DNA of 64,000 nucleotides from Gnetum montanum (taxonomy: Eukaryota; Streptophyta; Gnetopsida; Gnetales; Gnetaceae). The notes under the pieces are model-generated. The model worked only from the letters and a program-made list of their open reading frames with translations. It had not been told where the DNA came from and ran no database searches. This document shows positions 46,384-58,502 of this stretch, in pieces. Numbering within the stretch: position 1 is the stretch's first letter; each line of letters starts with the position of its first letter. The translations under genes were made by a program, and so were the position numbers. Location of the stretch: contig MNCI01006151.1 of the NCBI GenBank assembly GCA_015680685.1, positions 990,166 to 1,054,165 on the forward strand, read 5' to 3'.

Positions 46384-47173
46384 TGATAAACCGCAATATC
46401 GTGTACGCGATATCACATCCATCATGTGATATCGCATATGCAATCTTTCGTCCTACCTCATCTTCTATAAATAAGAGGTGGTGCCCTTGGTTCCAAGGTA
46501 GTTAGATTTAGACCCTTACCCAGACTCTTGCAATTTTATCATTCTAGACTTAGAATTATTTCTATGTGCCTACAATAGGAGTCATAGAGTGAATGGATCT
46601 TTATTTGAGAAATTTGTACCTGAGCACACTTTTGTGTACAATAATAAAGATGAACTTTAAGATAAACCTTGTAGCATATAGCTTAAGAAAATTAGTAATT
46701 AATGATTATTTAATGCTTTCCTAGTTAATTAATATCTCTCTCAACCTTCAACCCCCTTAGTTAAATACACTCAGTATGACCGCTTTGAGCATGCGTGTAG
46801 CACTTTGTAACCCAATAACGATTAGTGTTTGGTAATCCTAGCAGTGTTGCACTGGTTCAAGATGTGTACGGAAAGTGGGAATAGATACTGGTGTTAGGAA
46901 CATTTAGAAACTAGTTAATGAATAGTTAATGTAAGTTAGCCACTTAGTTCTCTCTTCCTCTCTAAAAAATAAAAAAGCTATAAAAATCATATACCTCAAG
47001 CTTACTTAACCATACAAGCGTGAAAATATAGGTAAGTTTGGAAAGAAAACAATTGATTAACCCTAAGTGTTCCATTAAGGCACATAAGCACTTGGTCCTT
47101 GGAGTTCAACTAGATCATCCGTGAAATGCTCATATTCGTATGGTTGAGTGTAGGGGTACCTCACCACTCATCA
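46384..47173 (+). repeat. 5' LTR of element C (790 bp)
   Basis: Starts TGATAAACC, ends ACTCATCA. U3 holds a perfect 12-bp inverted repeat (GCGATATCACAT at 46,407-46,418, ATGTGATATCGC at 46,424-46,435, 5-base loop). TATA-like CTATAAATA at 46,465, poly(A) signal AATAAA at 46,643. Confidence 0.9.
46465..46473 (+). promoter_or_regulatory. TATA-like box in the element C 5' LTR
   Basis: CTATAAATA sits after the GATATC inverted repeats and before GGAGTCATAGAG, and is conserved at the same place in the 3' LTR (55,480) and other Athila-like LTRs here. It is a predicted pol II core promoter. Confidence 0.65.
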
Positions 47174-47174
47174 T

Positions 47175-47193
47175 TGGCACCGCTGCCAGGGAC
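47175..47193 (+). promoter_or_regulatory. Primer-binding site of element C (tRNA-Asp type)
   Basis: TGGCACCGCTGCCAGGGAC starts two bases after the LTR. It differs at three positions from the tRNA-Asp-complementary PBS (TGGCGCCGTTGCCGGGGA) known from Athila elements. Two of the changes are G-to-A. Confidence 0.8.
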
Positions 47194-47316
47194 TTAGTTG
47201 TTTGTGTGCTACGTAGAACATAGAAATCATTCATATTGTTGGAATGTTAGAAAAAACCCTTAGGGTTAATCAAAGAAAGACAAGACAATAGTACATTGCA
47301 CACCGAACAAGACAAG

Positions 47317-49650
47317 ATGTCTTCTTCTTCGCATAAGAGAACTTCACCACCTAGGACTAACACAAGAGGCTGTCGATGGCATAATACACATAACCAGGAT
47401 CCACCAGTTCCTCAATAGTTTCATGTGGTATATACTCATCCTGAGAGTATGTACCTGATTTCACCTTTATTCTCCACCAAAACGAACAATTGCATTGGAG
47501 AGACATGGAGGGTAACATAGTATTACCTCCAAACTGATCAGTCCCCAACATGCTCCTTCATGCTCTCACACGAATAGGCATGTCATTTTTATATGCAGAA
47601 TACGTTGCATGTGACCATGATTCAATGGACTATCATCCCATAGAAGCGCAACATCAAAGGGACTTGCGATAGGAGAGATACCATATATCTTTGAAGGGTA
47701 AATGGTTGCATGACACTTTGCATGTTTTTAGAAAATTGAGCATGGTGAACCTGCTTCAATAGGTTTCCCATGAAATAATGTTCCTCCTCCTGACATTGGT
47801 CAGGAAGTAGTGTATCAGAACCTTCACTCCACTATTCACAACCCTAGTTCTGATACCCACGAACATGAAGTGTTTAATGAATGAACATGAACACACGATA
47901 AGGGCAGATGTTCTGATCATGATCACAATCGAGGTTGAAACCACTGAAGAGAAGGAAGAAAAAACCATTATGGTTATGGTTCTCCTTCTTCTTCACCCTC
48001 ATTGTCATCTTCACCCTCTACTTTAATGTCTAGATGCAATCATAGGGAAACCAATCATGAGGATAAGGAAAAATGAAGTGAAAGACATCGATGAGATAGT
48101 GAAGAACGAGGACAAGGGCACTCTAAAGAATCAAGGCATAGAAGAGGGAAGAGTAGGGAACCACATAGACACCATGAGACGATCATGAAGAACCCCTACT
48201 TGCAACTAGAAGCATGCTAGATATAATGGAGGCTATAAGAGTTCCAAAAAGGCACCAAAAGGATAGTAAGATCAAGAGTTTAGACATGAACAACATCCCA
48301 CGATTTGAAGGGGGATACAACGCTAATCCTCAAAATAATTTACAAGCATTCCACGATGCATGTGCCTTGAAAAACATAGAAAATGCATGGAAAAAACTGA
48401 AGTTGTTCCCAAGGACATTAGTGAAAGAAGCTGAAAGTTGGTACCAGTCCTTAGAATCGAAATCCATTTGGAGGTGGAGTACAATGTTAGAACTGTTCAA
48501 TGATAAGTACCAAACATACTCTCGAGTGTTTAACCTGTGAAAAAAAATCCAAGGATGGAAGCAAGGAAATCATGAACCCTTAGATGTTGTTATGGGCCAC
48601 TATTATGCACTATTACATTGCTTCCTTGGCCATGGTTATTTGCAACAAGATCAACTACGCCATCTCGTGGATGGACTTAGGCATGAAACAAGAAAAAATC
48701 TTGGATGTACACCCAAGGAAGGTTATTGGAGCTTAGGTCTCATCAAATTCATAGACTACTAAAGCAAGGTGCCAAAGAAGAAGGTGAGCTACAAAAGAGT
48801 TAAAGTGTGAAAGAATACAATCGAGATCCTTCCCTCTAAAAAAGGAAAGTGATATTTTGTGAGGAGGAAGAAAAGTCATCACTCAAAGAGATGGTGAATA
48901 GGAAAATGTTACCTCTCCAAAAGTTAATAACAAAAGTATTGGCAAAGGTAGACCAAATGTGGGACTCCCTAAATAGTAGGTTTGAAACTGTTCTTAAAAT
49001 TGTAGAGAAGTCTATGGAGTGAGGTAGTGACCGTGACATAAAGAAAAAGAGAGAAGTGGAAAATGCACATAACAAGGGTAAGGGTAAAATGGCCATCACA
49101 TAAGAGGTTGTGGATTTAGACATGGACAATGATAGTGGATGCGAGATATGCCAATACGACCATCCTAAGGGATGTTGCCCAGTGATCTCACATCTACAAG
49201 ATTCTAGGGTGTATACACTCAACCTACAACTAAATAAATGACAAGCACCCCAACGGTTACCTTATCCCCAAGGTAACCCAAGGCAGTTCCACCAACCTTC
49301 AACATATTATCCAAGTGGAACTTCACCACAACCCGTTGAGCAACATCAATAGTGGCAATACCCAGAGTCATGTGGGATGCCACCACCAAGGCAACGATAC
49401 CCATATCAACAACTTGATTCATATGGCTACTACATGCAGCATCCAATCTCTCCTTGTGATTTTGTTAGTCATGTTACACCATAACATCACTACCAAGCTC
49501 ATGAGTATTATAGAACTCCTTATCCTAGGGAAGATAACCCATAATTATACCATCCTTCAAATCCATCTACAGCTCTCACACCAATAGCTCCATTAACACC
49601 CACTCTAGAAATGCAAGGGGAACTCCCTACTCAATCGCAACAATGCAATG
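47317..49650 (+). pseudogene. Element C gag remnant
   Basis: The ATG at 47,317 opens MSSSSHKRTSPPRT. The capsid-like core is readable at 48,214-48,537: DSKIKSLDMNNIPRFEGGYN, then LKLFPRTLVKEAESWYQSLE and WSTMLELFNDKYQTYS. After frame changes the nucleocapsid motif CEICQYDHPKGCC is at 49,140-49,178, a CX2CX3HX4C knuckle. A Tyr/Pro/Gln-rich tail leads into the protease. Gag would package element RNA. Many stops and at least two frame changes. Confidence 0.8.
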
Positions 49651-49829
49651 CCACAAGGGCTGTAAACCCTTAACCCACTATTGGTTCTAACAACTGTATG
49701 AAGAAAATACCTTTCTTCAAAACCAAAAGTCCAACCAAGACCTTACAACCACAAGTGGTTGAACCTCTAAATGCCTCCCAATCAAATAAAGCTTCAGAGC
49801 TCCCTTTGAACCAAACACTGAGCTCAACA

Positions 49830-50390
49830 CATACAGTTATGTTAACACATGTTGTTATTGACTAGATCAAGGTTGGAAACCTTCATAGGGAATTCTTTGA
49901 TCCTAGAAGCCCTCTAATCTATCTCCAAATTGCTGTGAATGAGCCATGCAAAGCTCTTATGGATTCAGGTTCTGTAGTCAACTTAATATCACAAGAAATG
50001 TACAAAGCCTGGAACTTGCCTCCATTAAAGCAGAGCAATATTCACCTAGAGCTGGCCAACTAGTCCATCACTATTCCCTTGGGATTGGTGGAGGACGGCA
50101 TCACCATCATGTGTGGATGGTCATACCTAGCTACTTTCCTAGTAATACAAGTGAATAACAATAAAGGGAACTTCCCAATAATAATGGGAAGTTCATGGCT
50201 AAGTACTATAGATGCACGCTTAGGAATCCATGATCTTTCCCTAGAAATATCTAAGGAGAACACTTTTGGAAATATTGAGAAGAAGAAGGTTCCATGCATC
50301 ACATACAGTGATATAGGGTGCAATTGGGTGCAGAGATCATGGGTTGTGCAAAGTTTAGCATTGCCTGCATGCAACTGATGTGCACAAGAA
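49830..50390 (+). pseudogene. Element C protease remnant
   Basis: HTVMLTHVVIDWIKVGNLH leads to the active site ALMDSGSVVNLIS, with DSG intact at 49,962-49,970. Then LELANQSITIPLGLVEDGI, FPIIMGSSWLSTIDARLG and KKKVPCITYSDIGCNW. It is the best preserved protease of the family here; one stop lies before the LGLVEDG block. It is in the same frame as the gag knuckle and a different one from RT. Confidence 0.8.
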
Positions 50391-50599
50391 ATTAACATAC
50401 AAAAACACCTATATGTAGTAGCCACATGACAAGAAGACACCCAATGGATGATAGCTAATCAGGAGAGAAACTCACCAACATGCATGGTACTAATTGAGGG
50501 AATAACTTGCACTTACATCAAAAGCATAGATGCACTAGAGCAAGTCTGCTGCCAACTTCCAAGCCTTAACCTTGAAAACATCAACTAGGGGAAGTTGGA

Positions 50600-52070
50600 A
50601 ATTCCTGAAAAATTCAAAAAAAAGCCCATAGAATTGAAACCATTTCCCACTAGTCTAGAATATATGATTCTTAAAAATGGAAAACTAGTAATGATCAATG
50701 TAAGACTTACTTCAAAACAAAAAGGAAGACTACTAAAGGTAATAAACAAGTGGTCAAAAGCCTTTGCCTAGTCATATCATGAATTAACTAGAATAGATCC
50801 TAGGATATGCCAACATAGGATTTACACTGACCCCTCCATGAAACCTCGAAAACAACAGTAGAGACAATTGAACCCAAAATTGAAGCAAGTAGTAAAATAA
50901 GAAATAGAACAACTTCTTAAGGCTAGGTTCATCTATTTTGGGTTAGCCATCTAGTAATTGTGCCTAAAAAGGGACGAAAATGGAGGGTGTGCATCAATTT
51001 TAGGTTGTTGAACATGGAAACATTTAAGGATCACTTTCTGTTTCCATTTGTTGACCAAGTCTTAGACACCATAGCAAGGCATCACTATTACAGTTTTCTA
51101 AATGGCTATAGTGGATACAACCAAATACGGATAGCCCTAGAAGACCAATCCAAGACAACATTCACCAACCCTTAGGAAACATTTTTGTATAAACAAATGT
51201 CATTTGGCTTGTGTAATGGTCCTGCAACGTTTTAACTCCTAGTTTTAAGCATATTCCAACATGAGATAGGGAATAGAGCAGAAGTCTTTATAGATGACTT
51301 CTCCACCTATGGAACAAGTTTTGATCAAGCATTGGACCAATTAGAGAAAGTGTTGAAAATATGCATAGAAACCAATTTAAGGCTCAACTAGTAGAAAAGT
51401 CATTTAATAGTCTAAGAAGGCATAGTACTTGGACATAAGGTTTCACATGCAGGAATAGAGGTAGACCTAGATAAAATTAGGATCATCCAAGGAATCACCC
51501 ATCAACCAAAAACTATCAAGGATATTCAGTCATTCCTTGGAAACACTGGATACTATAGGAGATTCATTGAGAACTTCTCTAAGATTGCCAAATCATTGGT
51601 AGAGCTAACAAAGAAGGATGTACCTTTTGAGTGGACCAAGGAATGTGAATGAGCATTCCAAACCCTGAAACAAAAGCTAGTAAAAATTCCCATTCTACAA
51701 GCTCTTTGACTAGTCTTGCCCATTCCACATCATGATTGACGCATCTAATTATGCCTTAGGAGCCATACTTACATAGTTAGATGATCAAAAACACCCTTAT
51801 TACATCCACTATGTAAGTAGAAATATCGCCAGTGCATAACTTAACTACACAACTATAGAGAAAGAATTAATGGTTGTAGTGTTTGCACTGGATAAGTTTA
51901 GGCACTATGTGTTAGGTTACAAAGTGTCCATCCACATAGATCATAGTACAATCCGGTTCCTCATGAACAAGCCAATGATTATCCCTTGTATTATATGATG
52001 GCTGGTAATTCTACAAGAGTTTGATCTAATAATGATCAATCAAAAAGACACTGAGAACGTAGTAGCAAAG
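50600..52070 (+). pseudogene. Element C reverse transcriptase and RNase H remnant
   Basis: RT: HLVIVPKKGRKWRVCINFRL (50,945), METFKDHFLFPFVDQVLDTI, YYSFLNGYSGYNQIRIALED, and the catalytic loop FIDDF with both aspartates at 51,293-51,298, the only intact DD among the four RT copies. Thumb block GNTGYYRRFIENFSKIAKSL near 51,540. A deletion of about 30 bases removes the usual YPIxDSEW stretch. RNase H is present but split between frames (KELMVVVFALDKF-like at 51,865, H-I-D-H-S at 51,935). A frameshift near 51,400 and several stops disable it. Confidence 0.83.
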
Positions 52071-52139
52071 AGGATGAATATGTAATGTCTAATCATTTTC
52101 TTGATGAATCTCTCTTTGTCGGTGTAGTGAATAACCAAC

Positions 52140-53450
52140 CCATAGAGACGAACTAGTATAGTAGCATTCTCACCTATCTCCTTACTCAACAAACACCACA
52201 AAAGTTGGACTTTAGGAAGAAACAACAGTTTCTTCATAGAGCCAAGTACTTCATAGAGATCAATGGACAACTTTACAAAGTGTGTCGTGATGGCTTGGTT
52301 CAATGGTGTGTGCCTGAGGTAGACCAACTGAGAGTTCTTCAAGATGCTCACGAGGGCCCTTGTGGGGGTCACTATCCAGGGAGACGAACAACTATTAAGA
52401 TCTTGCTTGTAGGATATTACTGGCCAACATTATTTCGAGATGCCCATCAATTTGTCTGATCTTGTGAGTTGTGTCAATGTGATAGGGGAATGAATGCTAA
52501 AATGGAGAGTCTGCAACAATGGATTCAACAGTTAGAACCCTTCGACATTTGGGGAATAGACTTTATGGGGCCCATTACACCAATTTCCAATGGAAAACCT
52601 TACATTGTAGTTGTTGTAGACTATCTAAGAAAATGGGCTGAAGTAGTTGTTGTTAAAGACTACACATCATCTACAGTTACACAATTTGTGCAATAACAAA
52701 TCATAAATAGGTTTGGTGTGCCATGTGCACTTATTTCAAATAATGGAACACACTTCATGAGTGTAACTTTTCAAAAGTTAATGCAACGCTTAGGGGTTGA
52801 ACATAAATTGACTATACCTTATCACCCCCAAGCTAACAGACAAGCTAAGATCACCAACAAGGAGATCACTAAAATATTAACTAAGACAATTAGCAAGTAT
52901 AGGAGAGATTGGAGCACTAAACTGAATGATGCTCTTTAGGCATACCGCTCCACCTAGAAACTTCCTATAGGGTACTCTCCCTATGAGTTAGTGTACGGAA
53001 AGCTTCCGACACTTCCGATTCAAACCGAGCTCCGTACACTATCAATGACTTGTGACCTCCACGTCAATCTTGATCTAGCACAAAAACAAAGGTTGGAAAC
53101 TTTAAACATGCTAGAAAAAAACTGATTAGTTGCCCTATCATCAAATGAGTTTCACAAGGCATATAATAAGAAACATCATGACTTGAAGATTCGAAAGGTT
53201 AAGTATCAACCAGGAAAGAAGGTTCTCTACTAGAACCCCACACATGTGCCACAACACACAAAATTTTAAATATTGTGGGAAGGAACTTACATTATTTATA
53301 CAACCTTTCCTTTAGGGGCCATGACCATATATAAACCTAAGAGCGCTAATAAGATATTATTAGTCAATGTGCAATAGATCAAACTCTTCCATGAATTTAG
53401 AACGGTCAGTGCACATAATACCTCTGAGAAAGGATGACCCTAATCACTAT
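52140..53450 (+). pseudogene. Element C integrase remnant
   Basis: Zinc domain: LQDAHEGPCGGHYPGR (His-His) and SCELCQCDRG (Cys-Cys), intact HHCC. Core: FDIWGIDFMGPI (first Asp), LISNNGTHF, where the second catalytic Asp is Asn (AAT at 52,739), and RQAKITNKE, where Lys (AAG at 52,847) replaces the catalytic Glu. Then ISKYRRDWSTKLNDAL and a C-terminal KIRKVKYQPGKKVLY. Two of three catalytic acids are lost, both by G-to-A. The frame is single from 52,205 with few stops. Confidence 0.85.
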
Positions 53451-53459
53451 TTTGGATCT

Positions 53460-55033
53460 CCTCCTTCCAACTCAGTCATGGGGGAGATGACCACATCTAC
53501 TAACCATTTGAGGTCCTTAGTTCTTTTTTTAAGTTATTGTTTTACACATTTTTGTTTTACAAATTTCTTTAAATTTTCTTGTTTTTGTTTTACAATATCA
53601 TTTATACTTTTTCATTTATTTTTGTGACTATTTATTTTGTTTGTTTTTTTTTGTCCTTTTTTGTTATTTTTTTTGTAGATTCGTCACCTAATAAGTGCTC
53701 CTAATGGTGGTATGAATTGTATTCTATTGATTGCTACTGTTTGATTTTTACCTTTGAGTTATAATGTTGATACTAAGGTATGATTCTTTTGATATAACAA
53801 GCAATGATTCCACGTCATCCATGCATTCATAAATTTCTATGGTCTCTCTTGGGTTGGAACTGTACAGTCCCCTTCTTTAATAATAAAACTATTAACGATT
53901 TGGTGACTGGGAATTTCTCAAACTAAGGAAGGACTCAAGGATTGAAAATGGTGTGACTTCAAAGGGATTTGATGCATTTGTGCTGACTATTCTCTTGGGT
54001 GCTTGGATGTTTTCTTCTTGAGTTTTCCTTACCATTATGACATTGCTCCATTATTGGGAAGTTGAGCCAATAAAAATAAGTCTTTGCATTGTGTGGTTTC
54101 CATGCAAAAAAAAAAAAAACATAGTGAGAATTCAAAGCACATCCCTTAGAAAAAATAATCATCTAGGCTACAAGCATTGGTTATGGAACTAAACAAACAT
54201 GTTCCCTCCAACTAAGGTCCTCTCTCACTTCCTAATTTTTCCTTTCTTATCTTCCTCGGAATGGTGTTGACTCTTTGGTGGAAGCATTCTTGTTACTTCA
54301 AGTGGATGGATTGGCCAAGTGTATTAATGTGAAGTCACTAGATGTAAATTGTTTGAGGTTGGATTTGGAATTAGTTCTACTCAATCACATTATGCATAAA
54401 TACACAAGGGGCTATACACCACCTTGTTCTTAGGACTCCATTCCATTCTCTTCTCCTCATCATTCTTTCTCCATTTTCCACTTCATTGCTAGTTGTATCA
54501 GTAGTTTATATTTTGGTTGATGCATTGTTTTCTCTTTGGTGGATTCTTGTCGTTAAGTCTTCAACTTTTGCTTTCAAGAGACATTTCTAGAGCCTACAAA
54601 CTCTATGAATGTGGGTTTGTTAGGGCATAAAGGGCATGAGCCTACTTTGGGGAGGACCCACTAGCATTCCTATTTGGTGCATCAGTTAACTTCTTTCCCT
54701 TAAACATTTTTGCAATCAACTTTTTATTGTTTCATTCCCACCTCTAACATCCATTTTATCAACGTTGTCATTGTTTCTTTTTCTCCATCTTTATTATTCC
54801 TTATCTTTTTCCATTCTATCGCTACCAAAGGATTGCTCTTAGTCATGGAGGCCCTGATCCAATTTTTTCAATTTTTCCTAACCCCTACACCTTGGGTAGT
54901 CACTAATGTTATATCTCTAGAATCCTTATTGGCCATATCACAACTTAGCCAATGGATCTTACACCAAGGCAACGTATCAACTATATTATGATTTACTTAT
55001 CCTTTCTCATATGTGATTATGTTGTGTGTGCAG
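53460..55033 (+). other. Element C post-pol spacer ending in CAG
   Basis: T-rich tract at 53,520-53,680, then noncoding sequence shared with A and B. It ends TGTGTGTGCAG directly before the ATG at 55,034, a good 3' splice site match. Confidence 0.6.
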
Positions 55034-55246
55034 ATGGCGATCATACAACAATGGACTAGACTTGGAGGAAACACTCAGGATGGAGTGGTGCTGGAATGGT
55101 TGTGCAAGGAACAAGATTTATGGCATGGTTATGGATGGACAACAGAAAGAAAAACCTTGGCATTAGCAACAACACATCTTCTCCTTTTTTCTCTCTCTCT
55201 CTTCTCTCTCAGCTACCAAATAAGGCTGGATGTCAATTGTGTATAG
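55034..55246 (+). pseudogene. Element C short ORF3 remnant
   Basis: A 70-codon open frame beginning MAIIQQWTRLGGNTQDGVVL at the position of ORF3. It does not align with the element A ORF3 N-terminus. The rest of ORF3 (about 2.7 kb in A) is absent. The sequence after it matches the stretch preceding the 3' LTR in A (AATCCCATACCTTTCCAA). It is a deletion derivative or a different ORF3. Confidence 0.5.
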
Positions 55247-55412
55247 TGTTCACTCTTGTGGTCATGAACACTAATGTTGCCATGTATTGTAATGTTGATC
55301 CATTCAAATGTCATCCCATTCACCATTAGTTATCATTCAAGTCAATAATCCCATACCTTTCCAATATTTTGTAAGAAACTCAAGGATGATTTTTCACTCA
55401 GTCATGGAAGTA

Positions 55413-56207
55413 TGATGAACCACGATATCGTGTACGATATATCACATCCACCACACAATATCACGTCCTGCCTCATCTTCTATAAATAAGAGGCTTCACC
55501 CTTGCTTCCAAGGTAGTTAGATTTAGACCCTTAGCTAGATTTTTGTAGTTTTTTCATTCCAGAGTTAAAATTATTTTTGTATGCCCGCAATAGGATTCAT
55601 AGAGTGAGCGGATCTTTATTCGAGTAATTTGTACTTGAGCACAATTTTGTGTATGGAAATAAAGATGAACTTTAGGATAAACCTTGTAGCATATAGCTTA
55701 AGCTAATTAGTAATTAATTATTGTTTAATTATTCCCTAGTTAATTAATATCTCTCTCAACCTTCAACCTCCTTAGTTAAATACACTCAGTACAATCGCTT
55801 TAAGCATGTGTGTAATGCTTGGTAACCCAGTAACGATTATCGTTTGGTAATCCCAGCAGTGTTGCACTAGTTCAGGATGTCTACAACAAGTGGGAATGGA
55901 TACTAGTGTTAGGAACATTTAGAAACTAGTTAATGAATAGTTAATATAAGTTAGCCACTTAGTTCTCTCTCCTTCTCTTTTATTAGCAGATGACATAAAA
56001 AATACAAAAGCATTAAAAATCATATACCTCAAGCCTACTTAACCATACAACCATGACAATACAAGTAAGTTTGTGAAGACAATGATTGATTAATCCTGAG
56101 TGTTCCATTAAGGCGCATAAGCATTTGGTCCTTGGAGTTCGATCGGATCATGCATGAAATTATCATATTTGTATGGTTGAGTGTAGGGGCTACCTCACCA
56201 CTCATCA
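55413..56207 (+). repeat. 3' LTR of element C (795 bp)
   Basis: Starts TGATGAACC after the eroded polypurine tract ATGGAAGTA and ends ACTCATCA. It contains the perfect 12-bp palindrome CACGATATCGTG at 55,421-55,432. TATA-like TATAAATA at 55,481. It lacks about 15 bases of the second inverted repeat arm found in the 5' LTR. Confidence 0.9.
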
Positions 56208-57472
56208 ATCAACAACCAAAAGATATGCATGTAGAGGAATTGAACATAATATTATTGATAGTCAAGTCAAGGGTACAAGAGTGATTAGATGAAGAATCAG
56301 CCTATGAAAGCTCAATAAGAATGTTAAGTGTGTGTGAGGGAATGAGATAGGAAAAGAGATAGGACCATGGTTAGAAAGATGAGGTTTTAAGATTAGTAGG
56401 TGGGATGAGTTTGGAGACAACATCAATGGTAAGATCAATAAGTAGTACAATTGCTAAATAGGTAGATCATTTTTTATTGAGCTTACCAATGTATTATCTT
56501 ACATTAGACTGGTGATGTTTTTTACTAAGTCTAGATATGATAAAAGCCTAGGGAATGTGATCAACATGTTTAAGGGTGAAAATGCAATCATTTTGAATAA
56601 TGTCAACATCCATAAACCCTTGCACCATCACAAGAGCTTCCAAAAGGCTTTCATGATTGAAGAAGAAATATCATATACTTGTGTGTACCTAAAAGCAATT
56701 GAGGATATCCATAAAACATCAAGGTATATTTAGAAGGGGACTATCCATGAGACTTGGGAAAATCCACAAGCATCTATCAATAAGCTAATCAAATAGTTAG
56801 TAAAACATGAACTTACAAATCACTCATATGACAAAGAAACATGTCTTAGAGATATTCAAAATTTTAATTCCATCATTCTGAATTCTTGGCCTATGGCCTA
56901 TACCAAAGAAATCATTAGTAACATCAAAGCATGTAGGAATGCCTTATAGGAAAGTTTTTCCATCAAAAGGTAGCCCAAAAAGAATTATGTGATTTTTTTC
57001 ACAATGCAAGAACTTTTTTGCTACTGATGATGAAATTAGTGTTATTTCAAGTATGATTTGTAGTTGAAGAAACACTAAAGAAAGATAGGATAAAGAGCCT
57101 AAATAAGTTGTCCCATCTCTATTGGTAGAAAATATGCAAAACCTCATATGTGCAGATGTCCATGATGTTAACTAGCTCATGTTAAATCACCTAACAAGCC
57201 ATGAAAGGGCTAGCAATCAGAGAGTTACAAAGAAAGTTACTCTAACAAGGGTCTTAGATAAGAATGTGTCAAGCAAGGATAGTCAAAGGAAGGCATATTT
57301 TAGCATTAAATAGAATGGCTTTGTGGTGCCATCATAGCTCTCAATAAGAGATAGCATTTTAAACCTCGATGTGAAGCTCCCTACAAGTGGGTTTATAGGA
57401 AAATTATATCCAAGACATCTCTCCATGAAGATAACTTTTAAATGATTTGAAAGCATGGTCTAGTAAGAGCAT
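56208..57472 (+). pseudogene. Unassigned coding-like remnant between elements C and D
   Basis: On the + strand a decayed coding-like sequence can be followed from about 56,500: FFTKSRYDKSLGNVINMFKG, HHHKSFQKAFMIEEEISYTC, ENPQASINKLIK, HELTNHSYDKETCLRDIQNF and, near 57,330, SIRDSILNLDVKLPTSGFIG. One frame is open for 73 codons (56,512-56,733). It is not part of the Athila-like elements and I do not recognise the family. It could be a host gene fragment or part of another transposon class. Confidence 0.4.
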
Positions 57473-58363
57473 TGATAAATCCAAATTTTTCACCATAACA
57501 ATATCGTAGTTACGATATTGTATCTATGATGTTGTAGATATGTTATCGTATCTCATGATACATTATCATATAGACAATATTGTGGGGTACATGCCATCCT
57601 ATTAAAGTAACACTTAGGCATATGGATCCATAGTAGATTTGATAACATAGTAGCAAAACACTTTTAGTTTTTTTTTTCATAATTTTAGCTTTCAATGCTT
57701 AGCAATGTGTGTCTGTAGTGTGACATTAAGTGATTGAATAGAGTCTTTATTTAAGTGTGATGTACTTGGATGCATTACATGACTAGAAATAAAGATTGAG
57801 ATTACTTTCCATCATTGCAGAAACACTTAGTATTATTTCTACTTTTATTTAGTTTAATGTTTACTATTTTCATAGTTACTAATTTACTTTCAATGCACTT
57901 TAATTTTCCTATCATTAAGCAAAATGAGTATGACTAATCTTGAGCACTTAAGTGTAGCTAATTGGTAATCTAGTAGTACTATCACTTTGTATGCCCAGTA
58001 GTGTGGTACTTGGTAAACCCAGTAATAGTTACATGAAGTCCAAGCTATGAATGGAAGATTAGGACTAACTACTTATTGCATAGGCTAGCTTAGATTCATT
58101 TACTATCAATCAGATTAGAAACCATTACTTTTACTTCATGTTAGCTAGGAGCAATATGGCTAATACAACATCATCTATCATATGCCTCATTATGATTTAA
58201 ACCATATGCATTGAATTTACTATCTCATGTGGGAAGATAATGATCATGAACTCTAATCAATTACTTGCATAATCACATTGCCTTGTCTATGAAATTCAAC
58301 CAAGATCTTGCATGAACACTCATATCTCGTATGGTTGGGTGTTGGATACTCCACCACTCATCA
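57473..58363 (+). repeat. 5' LTR of element D (891 bp)
   Basis: Starts TGATAAATCC, ends CACTCATCA. U3 contains a perfect 10-bp inverted repeat (CAATATCGTA, GT, TACGATATTG at 57,499-57,520) and further GATATTG/CAATATTG phrases. Poly(A) signal AATAAAG near 57,788. Confidence 0.82.
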
Positions 58364-58364
58364 T

Positions 58365-58383
58365 TGGCATTGTTTTTTGGGAC
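58365..58383 (+). promoter_or_regulatory. Primer-binding site of element D
   Basis: TGGCATTGTTTTTTGGGAC starts two bases after the LTR. It is a decayed form of the tRNA-Asp-type site seen in C. Confidence 0.7.
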
Positions 58384-58502
58384 AAGTTAATGTTATGCTA
58401 AGTACTTGATTTTTCAAAGTTTTTTATATCTAAAATTTAAAGTCAAATCTAACAACCATAAGTAAAGCATAATTTTAACTCAAACTATTTAAGAACTATA
58501 AC

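Larger units (their letters stand above)
46384..56207 (+). mobile_element. Element C: complete Athila-like Ty3/gypsy retrotransposon (9.8 kb)
   Basis: Both LTRs, PBS, gag, protease, RT, RNase H, integrase, spacer, short ORF3 and polypurine tract are present in order. Flanks GTCAA (46,379-46,383) and ATCAA (56,208-56,212) form a 4/5 target duplication. The two LTRs differ at roughly one base in ten by eye. Gag, protease and RT lie in different frames because of indels, and stops occur in each, so it is not autonomous now. It has the best preserved motifs of the Athila-like copies here. Confidence 0.9.

Noticed and set aside
49315-50440. Several overlapping frames on both strands around the element C gag-protease junction
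   Set aside because: Only the plus-strand frame with the knuckle CEICQYDHPKGCC and the DSG active site fits the family; the others are out of frame or antisense.
55013-55329. Two overlapping plus-strand frames as a host gene
   Set aside because: They lie inside element C between the spacer and the 3' LTR at the ORF3 position; the membrane-like Leu/Ser run comes from a CTCTCT-rich stretch.
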